Of a stretch of 33,040 bases of DNA, positions 1 to 7,305 are shown one piece after another. The DNA is from Myxococcales bacterium (GTDB taxonomy: Bacteria; Myxococcota_A; Polyangia; Polyangiales; Polyangiaceae): assembly GCA_016794345.1 (NCBI GenBank), contig JAEUKE010000125.1, forward strand, positions 1 to 33,040. The letters are read 5' to 3'. The notes under the pieces were generated by a model that was given only the letters and a program-made list of their open reading frames with translations, was not told the DNA's origin and did no database searches. The position numbers and the translations under genes are program-made. Positions within the stretch are counted from its first letter, which is position 1. The number at the start of each line of letters is the position of its first letter.

Positions 1-102
1 CAGCGCGCTCGTGTTCTGGCCTGCACCGATCTCACCGTCCTCGCTGGTTGGCTCAAGCGCGCCGTCACCGCCGTGTCGACCGACGACATCTTCGCCGACT
101 GA
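1..102 (+). CDS. C-terminal end of a DUF4351-like protein (partial)
   Basis: The frame is open from the first base and stops with TGA at 100-102, giving 33 residues. The visible tail contains ACTDLTVLAGWLKRAVTA and ends STDDIFAD. This resembles the C-terminal helix pattern of DUF4351 proteins, which often occur at the end of Rpn/PD-(D/E)XK-like nuclease or transposase-related proteins in myxobacteria and cyanobacteria. Only the tail is present, so the catalytic part, if any, lies left of the window. The family assignment is from memory of the motif and is tentative. The gene converges on the broken cytochrome gene at 276-1250; the 173 bases between them show nothing I can name. Confidence 0.5.
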   Translation, partial: QRARVLACTDLTVLAGWLKRAVTAVSTDDIFAD

Positions 103-275
103 CGTCACGCCCAACCAGCACAGGGTCTTGCGTCACCAGTCCGCGCGACGCCGCCAGGCCCCTTCCCCATGTGCGCGCAGAGGGCGGGCGAAGCGATCAC
201 GTCGATGGCCCACCTCTCCGGCGGTATCGACTATTCGCCCTTCGACCAGAGGAGGAAGAACGAGCCGCGCGACCG

Positions 276-1250
276 CTACTTCCTTTTGTCCAGGGGATCG
301 CCGAGCGACAAGAGGAACTGCTCGAGATCTGCTTTGTCACCCTCGCTCAACCCGAGGTCGAAGAGCTCGTCGTAGTGGTCGATGACCTCGCGCAGAGTCA
401 CGAACCGACGTCGTGGTAGAAGCCGCCCTTCTGGTGCGTCCATAGCCCTCCGAGGCGACGAGTCGCGTACCGCTCGTCGGGCGATCGGCTCGCCTGAACA
501 TCGTCGATCCCCATCTCCTCGGCGGTGTGCATCGCCCATCCCGGCTCCGTGTAGAGAGGCGGGACGTGGCAGGTCGCGCAGCGTGCACGACTATTGAATA
601 GCCTCGAGCCGCGCGTCGCTGCTTTGGCGTCGAACGATCCGGCGGGCGGCGAGGGGGCGGCGAGCGAGAGCTGGTAGATGTGGAGCGGGGCGAGCTTCGA
701 GGTGATGGCGTCCTCGTCGTCGCGTTTGTTCCAGTCACCTGTCTTGACGGCGATTGGGAACTTCTTCGGACCGTTCAGCCGCGGATCGTAGAACGTGCCC
801 AGCCCTCGCATCTGCGTGTTAGCGACGTGGGCATTCCTGTAGGGGATCGATCCCCAGCCCGTCCACGTGTGGAGGTTCTGCCCCGCCATGCCGAACGTAG
901 GAGGGATGAGCGTCGCCGCGGGCTTGCCGTCCGGTCGGAGCGCGCGCCCGTCGTGAGGACCTCGGCGCCGAACTTCCCGGGCCCCCAGCCCTGAAGGACC
1001 GTGCGCAACGTGGCGACGACCACACGGAGGACATCACCCCAGAACGTCTCGCTCTTGAAGGTATCGTCTCGAAAGATCCGCTGACCTTCGCGTGCCAGCG
1101 CCGTCAGATATGGAAGCCGACCCACGCCATTCGGCAGCAGGATCGGCTCGCTCGCCTGCTCCGCCGGCGCGACGTCGCTCGGACCGATCCCCAATGGTTG
1201 CGAGGGCGAGGCGATCGCGCGACCAGATCGGCCGCCGACCCTCTCGCCAC
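276..1250 (-). pseudogene. Frameshifted c-type cytochrome (di-haem peroxidase-like) remnant
   Basis: Three adjoining minus-strand frames together read as one cytochrome protein. The first frame (about 1250 to 960) gives a segment around LPYLTALAREGQRIFRD and a following GWGPGKFGAEVL. The second (about 960 to 410) gives PDGKPAATLIPPTFGMAGQN, then the haem motif CATCH and a GGLWTHQKGGFYHD stretch. The third (about 410 to 276) gives RFVTLREVIDHYDELFDLGL. The order CxxCH, then LRGLW-like, YFHDG-like and VVDHYD-like is that of the C-terminal haem domain of cytochrome c peroxidase/MauG-like proteins. One break lies near 955-962; the other is a one-base loss near 408-409, where a glycine codon should follow HD. 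No convincing start, signal peptide or first haem motif is seen upstream, so the 5' part is lost or also shifted. Either a decaying gene or sequencing errors explain this. Confidence 0.7.
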
Positions 1251-1300
1251 GAACGCACACTCGGTTCGGCTGCTCGGAAGAAGCAGCCTTTCGCGGCAGT

Positions 1301-2137
1301 CTAGAACACCCCGCCGACAACGCCCACCGCGCCGCCCTCGGTCGGGGCGACACCAAACGACCACGCGGCTTGTTTCGGCTCCGTCTCGCCGCCATCGAGC
1401 GCGCTCACGACGCCCAGCACGACTGCTGCGCCGAGCGAGGCGACGCCTACGCCGAGCGAGACGTCGGCCACGATGAGCTTCGTCCTGATCGAGCCCACGG
1501 TGGAGTCGCTGCATTCGGGCGCGCAGGTGTCCTTCGCGTCGCTCTTGTCCATCAGCGCCAGCCCGCCGAAGACGCCGAACAGGGTGAGCCCCGCGAGCCC
1601 GATGCCGCCGAGCACCCAGGTACCGGGCGAGATCGAGATGCCGTTCCCGCCGCCGACCTCGGGCGCAGTCGTTTCGGCCTCCGCCCAGCTCACCTCGACC
1701 TTGCGGTCTTTCTCCCCCTGCTTGACGACGATCTCCCGCGTGATGGGCGCGGCACCGTCACGCTCGAAGACCAGGCTGCGCTTGCCGGGATCGATGACGA
1801 GCGCCTTGCCGTCGAGCCGGGACGTGAGCGGCTGGCCGTCGAGCTTCACGCGAACGTCCACCAGATCTTTCCCGCCCGCGTCCACGGCGCTGAGCACGAC
1901 CGTCGGGAGGCTCACCTCGACCTCCGACAGCCACACCGTGCAGTCCTTCTTGGTGGCGACCGGACAATCCGCCTCCGAACAGACACGGAAGAGCTCGAGC
2001 GAGGCCTTGAGGCTCCCGGACGCGCGCTGTTTCTGGCCTTCCTCGTAGGCCTGGACACAAGTGGCCTTGTCGGCCGCGAGCGCGACGCCGGGGACGAGCA
2101 ACAGGAGCGAGAGCAGGGCGAGGGGTCGCAGGGTCAT
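1301..2137 (-). CDS. Secreted or membrane-anchored protein with PEGA-like domain and two C-terminal membrane helices
   Basis: The protein has 278 residues. ATG at 2137 is chosen because it starts directly before a signal peptide (MTLRPLALLSLLLLVPGVALA) and its ATGA overlaps the stop of the preceding anti-sigma gene by four bases. After the signal come a cysteine-containing, TPR-like short helical segment and a beta-rich part (VRVKLDGQPLTSRLDGKAL, then a DPGKRSLVFERDG-like run) resembling PEGA domains that often decorate myxobacterial kinase-linked envelope proteins. Two hydrophobic helices follow (around WVLGGIGLAGLTLFGVFGG and the VSLGVGVASLGAAVVLGVV run), separated by a short loop with two cysteines. 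It is the last gene of the kinase-sigma-anti-sigma operon and may be its envelope-facing output or sensor. That role is inference; no enzyme motif is present. Confidence 0.75.
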   Translation of the reverse strand: MTLRPLALLSLLLLVPGVALAADKATCVQAYEEGQKQRASGSLKASLELFRVCSEADCPVATKKDCTVWLSEVEVSLPTVVLSAVDAGGKDLVDVRVKLDGQPLTSRLDGKALVIDPGKRSLVFERDGAAPITREIVVKQGEKDRKVEVSWAEAETTAPEVGGGNGISISPGTWVLGGIGLAGLTLFGVFGGLALMDKSDAKDTCAPECSDSTVGSIRTKLIVADVSLGVGVASLGAAVVLGVVSALDGGETEPKQAAWSFGVAPTEGGAVGVVGGVF

Positions 2138-2385
2138 TTCTTCTGCTCTGCCTTCAGCTGGGCGAACAGCGCGGCTGCGGAGGGCGCGGGCGGATCGGCT
2201 GGCGTGCTGGAGCCCACCTTCTTCAGCAGGCCCACCGTGGTCTCGAACTGCTTCTCGTAGCTCTGACACCGGCCGCACACGAAGAGGTGCAGCGCGAGCT
2301 GCGCGCGCTTGACCCCGGAGAGCGTGCCCTCGTCACGCTCGGTCAGGAGCTCCGTCATCTCGCGGCAAGTCAGGATGACACCCAT
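2134..2385 (-). CDS. Small zinc-finger anti-sigma factor (ZAS-like)
   Basis: An 83-residue protein with Cys7, His33, Cys37 and Cys40. The H-x3-C-x2-C motif with an upstream Cys in the first helix is the signature of zinc-binding anti-sigma domains, which bind the ECF sigma factor and keep it from RNA polymerase. There is no transmembrane helix; after about residue 60 the protein is a Pro/Ala linker and a short charged helix, so it would act in the cytoplasm. It lies 11 bases downstream of the ECF sigma gene and overlaps the next gene by four bases, so the three are probably cotranscribed and coupled. The partner is inferred from position and the family's usual arrangement. Confidence 0.85.
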   Translation of the reverse strand: MGVILTCREMTELLTERDEGTLSGVKRAQLALHLFVCGRCQSYEKQFETTVGLLKKVGSSTPADPPAPSAAALFAQLKAEQKK

Positions 2386-2396
2386 TCGATGGAGCC

Positions 2397-3035
2397 TCAG
2401 TGTAGCGGACCCGGCTCGCGCAGGTAGCGCTCGAGCGCGGCCCGGAGGCGCGACCGCGCACGGTGCAGGAGCACCCGTTGGTTGGACTCGCTGATCTCGA
2501 GGGCGTTACAGACGTCCGCCGAGTCCCATCCTTCCAGGTCCCGGAAGGTGACGACGGCCCGCTGTCCCTCGGGGAGCTCGGCGATCTCGGCCTCGATGAA
2601 GGAGCGAAGGCGGACGTCCGCGAGCAGCTCGTCCGGGGACCGGCCGCCCCAGGCAGAGGGCACGTCCGTCCAGAAGCCGATCGAGTTGAATCGCGATCGG
2701 TCCACGACGGCCTCCGCCTCCCCCGCTTCGTCCGCCAGGGCGGAGAGCGGCACCGTTCGCCCGAGGCGCACCATCGTCGTCTTCGCGCGGTTGAGGGCGA
2801 TGCGTGTCATCCAGGTGCGCAGGCTCGAGCGCCCCTCGAAGGTCGGCAACGCGCGGAGGATGGACACCCAGGAGTCTTGCACGATGTCCTCGATCAGGCT
2901 CGAATCGCGGACCAGCGTCCGCACCACACGACAGAGCGGCGCGTGCTCGCGCGCCACGAGATCCTCGAGCGCGCGCTCCTCTCCGGCGAGGATGCGGTCG
3001 AGCAGGGCGCGATCGGGCTCGGGGACGACGGTCAT
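2397..3035 (-). CDS. ECF-subfamily RNA polymerase sigma factor
   Basis: A 212-residue sigma-70 family protein with only regions 2 and 4. Region 2 spans about residues 24-92, including the helix around IEDIVQDSWVSILRALPTFEG and the promoter-melting segment SLRTWMTRIALNRAK. Region 4 spans about 146-202 (FIEAEIAELPEGQRAVVTFRD, then a helix-turn-helix around ADVCNALEISESNQRVLLHR). It would direct RNA polymerase to a specific promoter set. ATG 3035 lies two bases after the kinase stop codon. A GTG at 3047, overlapping the kinase, is the alternative start; neither has a strong ribosome-binding site. The linker between regions 2 and 4 (about 93-145) is long for an ECF factor. The neighbouring zinc-finger protein is the likely anti-sigma. 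Confidence 0.92.
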   Translation of the reverse strand: MTVVPEPDRALLDRILAGEERALEDLVAREHAPLCRVVRTLVRDSSLIEDIVQDSWVSILRALPTFEGRSSLRTWMTRIALNRAKTTMVRLGRTVPLSALADEAGEAEAVVDRSRFNSIGFWTDVPSAWGGRSPDELLADVRLRSFIEAEIAELPEGQRAVVTFRDLEGWDSADVCNALEISESNQRVLLHRARSRLRAALERYLREPGPLH

Positions 3036-3037
3036 CG

Positions 3038-4525
3038 TCAGATGCACTCGGGCTTGAGCTTGCGGATGCCGTCGACGATCACATACGGCGGATCACAGTC
3101 GACCTTGGGCTTCGGCGCGCTCGTCGCGATCGGGCGCGGACCGGATGGACGCGGCGCGACCGCCGTGCTGGCCGGCGCCGTGCCGACCGGCGGTGTGCCG
3201 ACCGGCGGTGTGCCGACCGGCGCCGCGCTCGACACCGCGGTCGGGTCGCTCGAGGGCGCGACGGCGGTCGGCTCGACGGCGATCGTCGACTGCGGCTCGG
3301 CCGGCGCGCTCTCGCGCGGAGGCGCAGCCCCGGTCGGAGAAGAGGCCGCCGTGGCAGGCGTCTGCCGGGTCCCGATCACGGCCAGCAGCGCGAGGGCGGT
3401 CGTGGCGCCGAGGCCAGCCATGATCGCCAGCGCCACGAGGATGGAGCGCGAAGGCCGGCGCCGCTCGGTCTTGTCCTCGTCCGGAGGACGAGTGGGCGTC
3501 GGCCCGCCCGCCATCGGCCCGGCGAGCACGCTGGAAGCGGTGACCATCGCGCTCATGTCCGTGTGCACGCTCTCGAGCGTCTTTCGCCGCGCCGTGCGCC
3601 GCAGGATGGCCTCCTCGGCCATGCGCTCGACGATCTCCCCGACACGACGCGGCGTCTCCACGCCGAGCGCCTCCTCGAGCGCGACCGCCATGTCCCACGC
3701 AGTCGGGAAGCGCTCGCTGGGATCTCGCGAGACGGCGCGGAGCACGATGTCGTCCACCGCGCGGGGCAGCTCCGGCAGGAGGATGCTCGGCCGCGGCACG
3801 TCGTTCTTCACGATCTTCGAGAGCACCGCGCCCTCGTTCTCGCCGTCGAAGAGCCGCTGCGCCGTGAGCGCCTCCCACAGGACGACGCCCGCCGCGTAGA
3901 CGTCCACGCGGCGGTCGATGGCGCCGCCTTCGATCTGCTCGGGCGGCATGTACGAGAGCTTGCCCTTGATCTGGCCCTCGCGCGTGATCTGCGATCGACC
4001 CACCGCCTTGGCGATGCCGAAGTCGAGCACGCGGGCGACCCCGTCCACGCCGACGAGGATGTTCTGCGGGGAGACGTCGCGGTGCACGAGCTCGAGCGGC
4101 TCGCCGCGCTCGTTCTTCGCCTCGTGCGCGGCGTGGAGGCCGTAGAGCGTCCCCGTGATGATCGACGCGACCACGCGAGGGGGCAGGCGCATCCCGGAGA
4201 CGCGGCAGGCGCGCAGGAGCCTCGCGAGCGACTCACCCTCGACGTAGTCCATCACGAGGAAGAGCTCGTCCTCGAGCGCGACGACGTCGACCGTCGAGAC
4301 GACGTTCGGGTGTTGCACCCGAGCCGCGAGCCGCGCTTCGTCGAGGAACATCGAGACGAAGTCGGGGTCCTTCGCGAACTGGGGGTGGAGCCGCTTGATG
4401 GCCACCGTCCTCGAGAAGCCCACGGGCCCGAGCAACCGTCCGAAATGAACGGTGGCCATGCCGCCGGACGCGATCTCCCCGTAGAGGGCGTACCGGCCGA
4501 GTACTCGAAGGGGGCGGCCGTCCAT
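3038..4525 (-). CDS. Membrane-anchored Ser/Thr protein kinase
   Basis: The protein has 495 residues from ATG 4525. The Hanks-type kinase domain fills about residues 10-290: glycine loop around GEIASGGMATVHFGR, ATP-binding Lys44 in VAIK, Glu63 in the C helix, catalytic HRDVSPQN at 148-155, DFG at 168-170, and a YMPPEQ activation-segment end near 192-197. A serine in place of Lys after HRDV is typical of myxobacterial kinases. One hydrophobic helix at about 361-385 would anchor it in the inner membrane. A Pro/Ala/Thr-rich tail with three VGTPP-type repeats would lie outside, ending in a short domain with two cysteines. In-frame codons upstream to 4939 lie antisense to the lolA-like gene and lack kinase character, so 4525 is preferred. 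The sigma gene follows almost without a gap, so the kinase may control it. Confidence 0.95.
   Translation of the reverse strand: MDGRPLRVLGRYALYGEIASGGMATVHFGRLLGPVGFSRTVAIKRLHPQFAKDPDFVSMFLDEARLAARVQHPNVVSTVDVVALEDELFLVMDYVEGESLARLLRACRVSGMRLPPRVVASIITGTLYGLHAAHEAKNERGEPLELVHRDVSPQNILVGVDGVARVLDFGIAKAVGRSQITREGQIKGKLSYMPPEQIEGGAIDRRVDVYAAGVVLWEALTAQRLFDGENEGAVLSKIVKNDVPRPSILLPELPRAVDDIVLRAVSRDPSERFPTAWDMAVALEEALGVETPRRVGEIVERMAEEAILRRTARRKTLESVHTDMSAMVTASSVLAGPMAGGPTPTRPPDEDKTERRRPSRSILVALAIMAGLGATTALALLAVIGTRQTPATAASSPTGAAPPRESAPAEPQSTIAVEPTAVAPSSDPTAVSSAAPVGTPPVGTPPVGTAPASTAVAPRPSGPRPIATSAPKPKVDCDPPYVIVDGIRKLKPECI
3181..3225 (-). repeat. Three tandem 15-bp units inside the kinase gene
   Basis: The unit TGCCGACCGGCGGTG (plus strand) occurs three times in tandem, the last copy slightly changed. 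On the coding strand each unit adds VGTPP-like residues to the extracytoplasmic tail of the kinase. The unit keeps the frame, so copy number could vary without breaking the gene. Confidence 0.8.
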
Positions 4526-4586
4526 GGACCGGCAGGAGAATAGAAGAGACCCTCTCCCTCGTCTCACTCGTAGTAGAGACATCCCG
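4526..4586. promoter_or_regulatory. Divergent promoter region with GAGAC/GTCTC repeats
   Basis: This 61-base gap separates the divergent kinase and lolA-like start codons and must hold at least one promoter. The decamers TAGAAGAGAC (4541-4550) and TAGTAGAGAC (4571-4580) are direct repeats with start points 30 bases apart, and the complement GTCTC lies between them at 4561-4565, forming GAGAC-N10-GTCTC with the first copy. This could be an operator or simply low-complexity purine sequence. No convincing -35/-10 pair was recognised. Confidence 0.35.
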
Positions 4587-5603
4587 ATGATCCCCGCGCG
4601 CCGTCCCCTCCCGAACCCGTCCGGACCGGGCTCCGCTCCCGCTCGGGTCGTTGTCGGCCCCGTCGCCCTCTGTTTCGTCCTCGGGGCGACCGCGTTCGCC
4701 TGCGGGGATGACCCGCCGGCGCCCAGATCCGAGCCGAGCGCCACGAAGCCCGCCGCGACCACGTCGTCGGCCAGCTCCGCCTCGCCCCCGCCCGCGAGCG
4801 CCTCCGCCGCCCAGGCCGAGCCGAGCGCGGCGCCCGAGCCCGAGCCCGAGGCGAGCGCCTCGGCCGCGCCGAGCGCCTCGGCCGCGCCGTCCTCGAAGCC
4901 CACCACCACGTCGAAGCCCACCGCCTCCGCGGCGCCCACCGCCGCGCCTCAGCCCTCCGGCCCCGCGCCGGAGCCGCTGCCCACCGCCGTGAACCTGCCG
5001 CCTCCCGTCCCCGGCTCGGCGGACGCCGTCGCCGCCGACATCGACTCCGTCTTCTCCGACCAGACGCGCTTCACCGCGCGGTTCGTGCAGAAACACAAGC
5101 AGAAGGTCGCCGGCGTCGAGCGCGAGCAGAAGGGCGTCGTGTGGGTCGAGCGCCCGGGCAAGATCTCCTTCCGCTACGACGCGCCGAACAAGAACAGAAT
5201 CGTCAGCGACGGCACCACGCTGCGCGTCTACGTCGCCGAGGACGAGCAGATGTTCGAGAACCCCGTGAAGAACACGGAGTACCCCGGCGCGTTTTCGTTC
5301 ATCATGGGCGAAGGCGTCCGCAAGAGCTTCAGCTTCACCTTCAACGAGAAGGTGAAATACGAGCCCGGCCCCGTCATCTTCGGCAAGCCGCGCAGCCCCC
5401 AGCCCGGCTACGAGTCGGTCCAGTTCTACATCGACAAGGCCAAGCTCGAGAAGAAGAACCCCGGCGCCGTGGTGGGCGTGCTCGTGCTCGACGCGCAGGG
5501 CAACAAGAACCGCTTCGAGCTCAGCGACGCGAAGTTCCCCGACAAGATCGACCCGCAGGAGTTCGTCTTCACGCCGCCCGCCGGCACGAACGTCGTGAAG
5601 TGA
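4587..5603 (+). CDS. LolA-like outer-membrane lipoprotein carrier protein with lipobox and long linker
   Basis: The protein has 338 residues. ATG 4587 precedes a basic N-terminus and hydrophobic helix (about 20-38) ending AFAC, a possible lipobox with Cys39. Residues 40 to about 145 are a Pro/Ala/Ser/Glu spacer. From about 146 the sequence fits the LolA beta-fold: RFTARFVQKHKQKV, KGVVWVERPGKISFRYDAP, IVSDGTTLRVYVAEDEQ and a final FELSDAKFPDKID segment. LolA normally carries lipoproteins through the periplasm to LolB as a soluble protein of about 200 residues; an acylated LolA with a 100-residue tether would be unusual. It is the first gene of the rightward set and its stop overlaps the GTG start of the next gene. 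Confidence 0.88.
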   Translation: MIPARRPLPNPSGPGSAPARVVVGPVALCFVLGATAFACGDDPPAPRSEPSATKPAATTSSASSASPPPASASAAQAEPSAAPEPEPEASASAAPSASAAPSSKPTTTSKPTASAAPTAAPQPSGPAPEPLPTAVNLPPPVPGSADAVAADIDSVFSDQTRFTARFVQKHKQKVAGVEREQKGVVWVERPGKISFRYDAPNKNRIVSDGTTLRVYVAEDEQMFENPVKNTEYPGAFSFIMGEGVRKSFSFTFNEKVKYEPGPVIFGKPRSPQPGYESVQFYIDKAKLEKKNPGAVVGVLVLDAQGNKNRFELSDAKFPDKIDPQEFVFTPPAGTNVVK

Positions 5604-7291
5604 AGGGCCTCGCCGACCACCGGCTCTGGCGAGCCTTTCCCGCCGGACGCATCCTCCACGACGACGATGACATTCTCGTCATCGACAAGCCGTGGGGGCT
5701 CGCCACCCACGCGCCGGAGAAGGGCCGCTTCGACGACGTCGCGTCGTGGCTGCGCGCGCATTTCGGCGCCGCCGGGAAGAGCGACTACCTCGGCATCCAC
5801 CAGCGGCTCGATCGCGAGACGTCCGGGGTGCTCCTCTTCTCGCGCCGAAAAGAGGCCAACGCGTCGCTCGCCAAGCAGTTCGAGGGGCGCGCGGTCGAGA
5901 AGACGTACGTGGCCGTCGTGGCCGGGCGCCTGCCGGAGCGCGCGACCCTCCGCCACTTCCTGCGTGAGGGCGACGGCCGCATGGAGGCGCGGCCCGCCCA
6001 AGGCACGCCCAAGCGCGGCGAGCAGCTCGCCGTCACGCTTCTCCGCTCGCTCACGCGCAAGAGTGGCCGCGTCCTGGTCGAGCTGTCGCCCGAGACGGGG
6101 CGCACGCATCAGCTCCGCGTCCAGCTCGCGGCGTTGGGCTCGCCCATCGTCGGCGACGCGACCTACGGCGGCGCGCCCGGCGTGCGGCCGCTGCTCCACG
6201 CGCGGCGCCTCGTGCTCGACCACCCGCGCACCGGCGAGCGCGTCACCTTCGAAGCGCCCGTCCCCGACGATCTCGAGCGCGGGCTCGACGTGCGGCCGGC
6301 TGCGCTCCCCGAGTCCACCGCCGAGATCACGGCGCGCATCGTCGAGGCGGCCCAGCGCCGCTTCGGCGTCGTCGCGGAGGGCGACACGACCGCGCTCCGG
6401 ATCGCAAACGCCGAGGGCGACGCGCTGCCCGGCATCTCGCTCGATCTCTATGGCGAGCACGGCGTGCTCTCGCTCTACGACGTGCTCGACGAAGCGACCC
6501 TCGCGCGCGTGCTCGAGGGTGCGACCAGTGCGGGGCTCCGCGGGGTCTACGCCAAGTTCCGCCCGAAGGACGCGAGCCGCCTCCCCGACACGCGCCGGGA
6601 GGACGTCGCCCCCGCCGCGCCGCTCGCGGGCGAGGCCGCGCCGGAGTCGTTCGAGATCGTCGAGCGCGGCGTGCCGTTCGAGGTTCACCTCGGCGACGGC
6701 CTCTCGACTGGCATCTTCCTCGACCAGCGCGAGAACCGCGCGCGCATCCGCGAGCTCGCCAAGGGCGCGCGCTTCCTCAACCTGTTCGCTTACACCGGTA
6801 GCTTCTCGGTCGTCGCGGCGCTCGGCGGCGCGCGCAGCACCACCACGGTGGACATCTCCCGCACCGTGCTCGCGTGGGCCGAGCGAAACCTCGCGCGCGT
6901 CGGCGCCCACGCGCCCGACCACGTGACCGTCGAGTCCGACGCCGTCGGCTTCCTCGACCGCGCCGCGCGCAAGGGGGAGAGGTTCGATCTCGCCGTGCTC
7001 GACCCGCCGAGCTTCTCGACGACCAAGAAGCGAACGTTCTCCGCCGAGAGCGACTACGCCGACCTCGCGGCGCGCACCCTGAAGGTCATGGCCCCGGGCG
7101 GCCGGCTCCTCGCCTGCACGAACCACCGCGGCATCACCATGAGTCGCTTCCGCAAGATGCTCCACGAGGCAGCACGCCTCGCGGGCGTCACCGCTGCACA
7201 GGTCAAGTCGCTCCCCGCCCCGGCGGACTTCCCGCCGCCTCCCGGCGCGGAGCCGCATTTGAAGAGCGTGCTCGTCACGCTCGCGAAATGA
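5600..7291 (+). CDS. Fused RluA-family pseudouridine synthase and RlmI-type rRNA methyltransferase
   Basis: The protein has 563 residues from a GTG start whose GTGA overlaps the stop of the lolA-like gene. Residues about 15-225 are an RluA-type pseudouridine synthase: DDILVIDKPWGLATH, the catalytic HQRLDRETSG loop (67-76, Asp71) and GRTHQLRVQ (168-176). Residues about 240-563 match the RlmI/RlmK class I methyltransferases: a GEGDxLPGxxxD-like element near 272-282, TGIFLDQRENR (370-380), the SAM motif LNLFAYTGSFS (393-403), and DPPSFS (468-473). A cysteine (about residue 506, in LLACTNHR) could be the nucleophile of an m5C reaction. RlmI's N-terminal PUA domain is absent, its place taken by the synthase domain. 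The protein probably makes two modifications in 23S rRNA; the exact bases are not known. In-frame codons upstream of 5600 overlap the LolA domain and are shadow sequence. Confidence 0.9.
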   Translation: MKGLADHRLWRAFPAGRILHDDDDILVIDKPWGLATHAPEKGRFDDVASWLRAHFGAAGKSDYLGIHQRLDRETSGVLLFSRRKEANASLAKQFEGRAVEKTYVAVVAGRLPERATLRHFLREGDGRMEARPAQGTPKRGEQLAVTLLRSLTRKSGRVLVELSPETGRTHQLRVQLAALGSPIVGDATYGGAPGVRPLLHARRLVLDHPRTGERVTFEAPVPDDLERGLDVRPAALPESTAEITARIVEAAQRRFGVVAEGDTTALRIANAEGDALPGISLDLYGEHGVLSLYDVLDEATLARVLEGATSAGLRGVYAKFRPKDASRLPDTRREDVAPAAPLAGEAAPESFEIVERGVPFEVHLGDGLSTGIFLDQRENRARIRELAKGARFLNLFAYTGSFSVVAALGGARSTTTVDISRTVLAWAERNLARVGAHAPDHVTVESDAVGFLDRAARKGERFDLAVLDPPSFSTTKKRTFSAESDYADLAARTLKVMAPGGRLLACTNHRGITMSRFRKMLHEAARLAGVTAAQVKSLPAPADFPPPPGAEPHLKSVLVTLAK

Positions 7292-7305
7292 GAGGAGCGC
7301 CCGCC

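Noticed and set aside
2463..4543. Long plus-strand open frames antisense to the kinase and sigma genes
   Set aside because: They are rich in Arg/Ala/Gly without any domain or signal and are a by-product of high third-position GC in the minus-strand genes.
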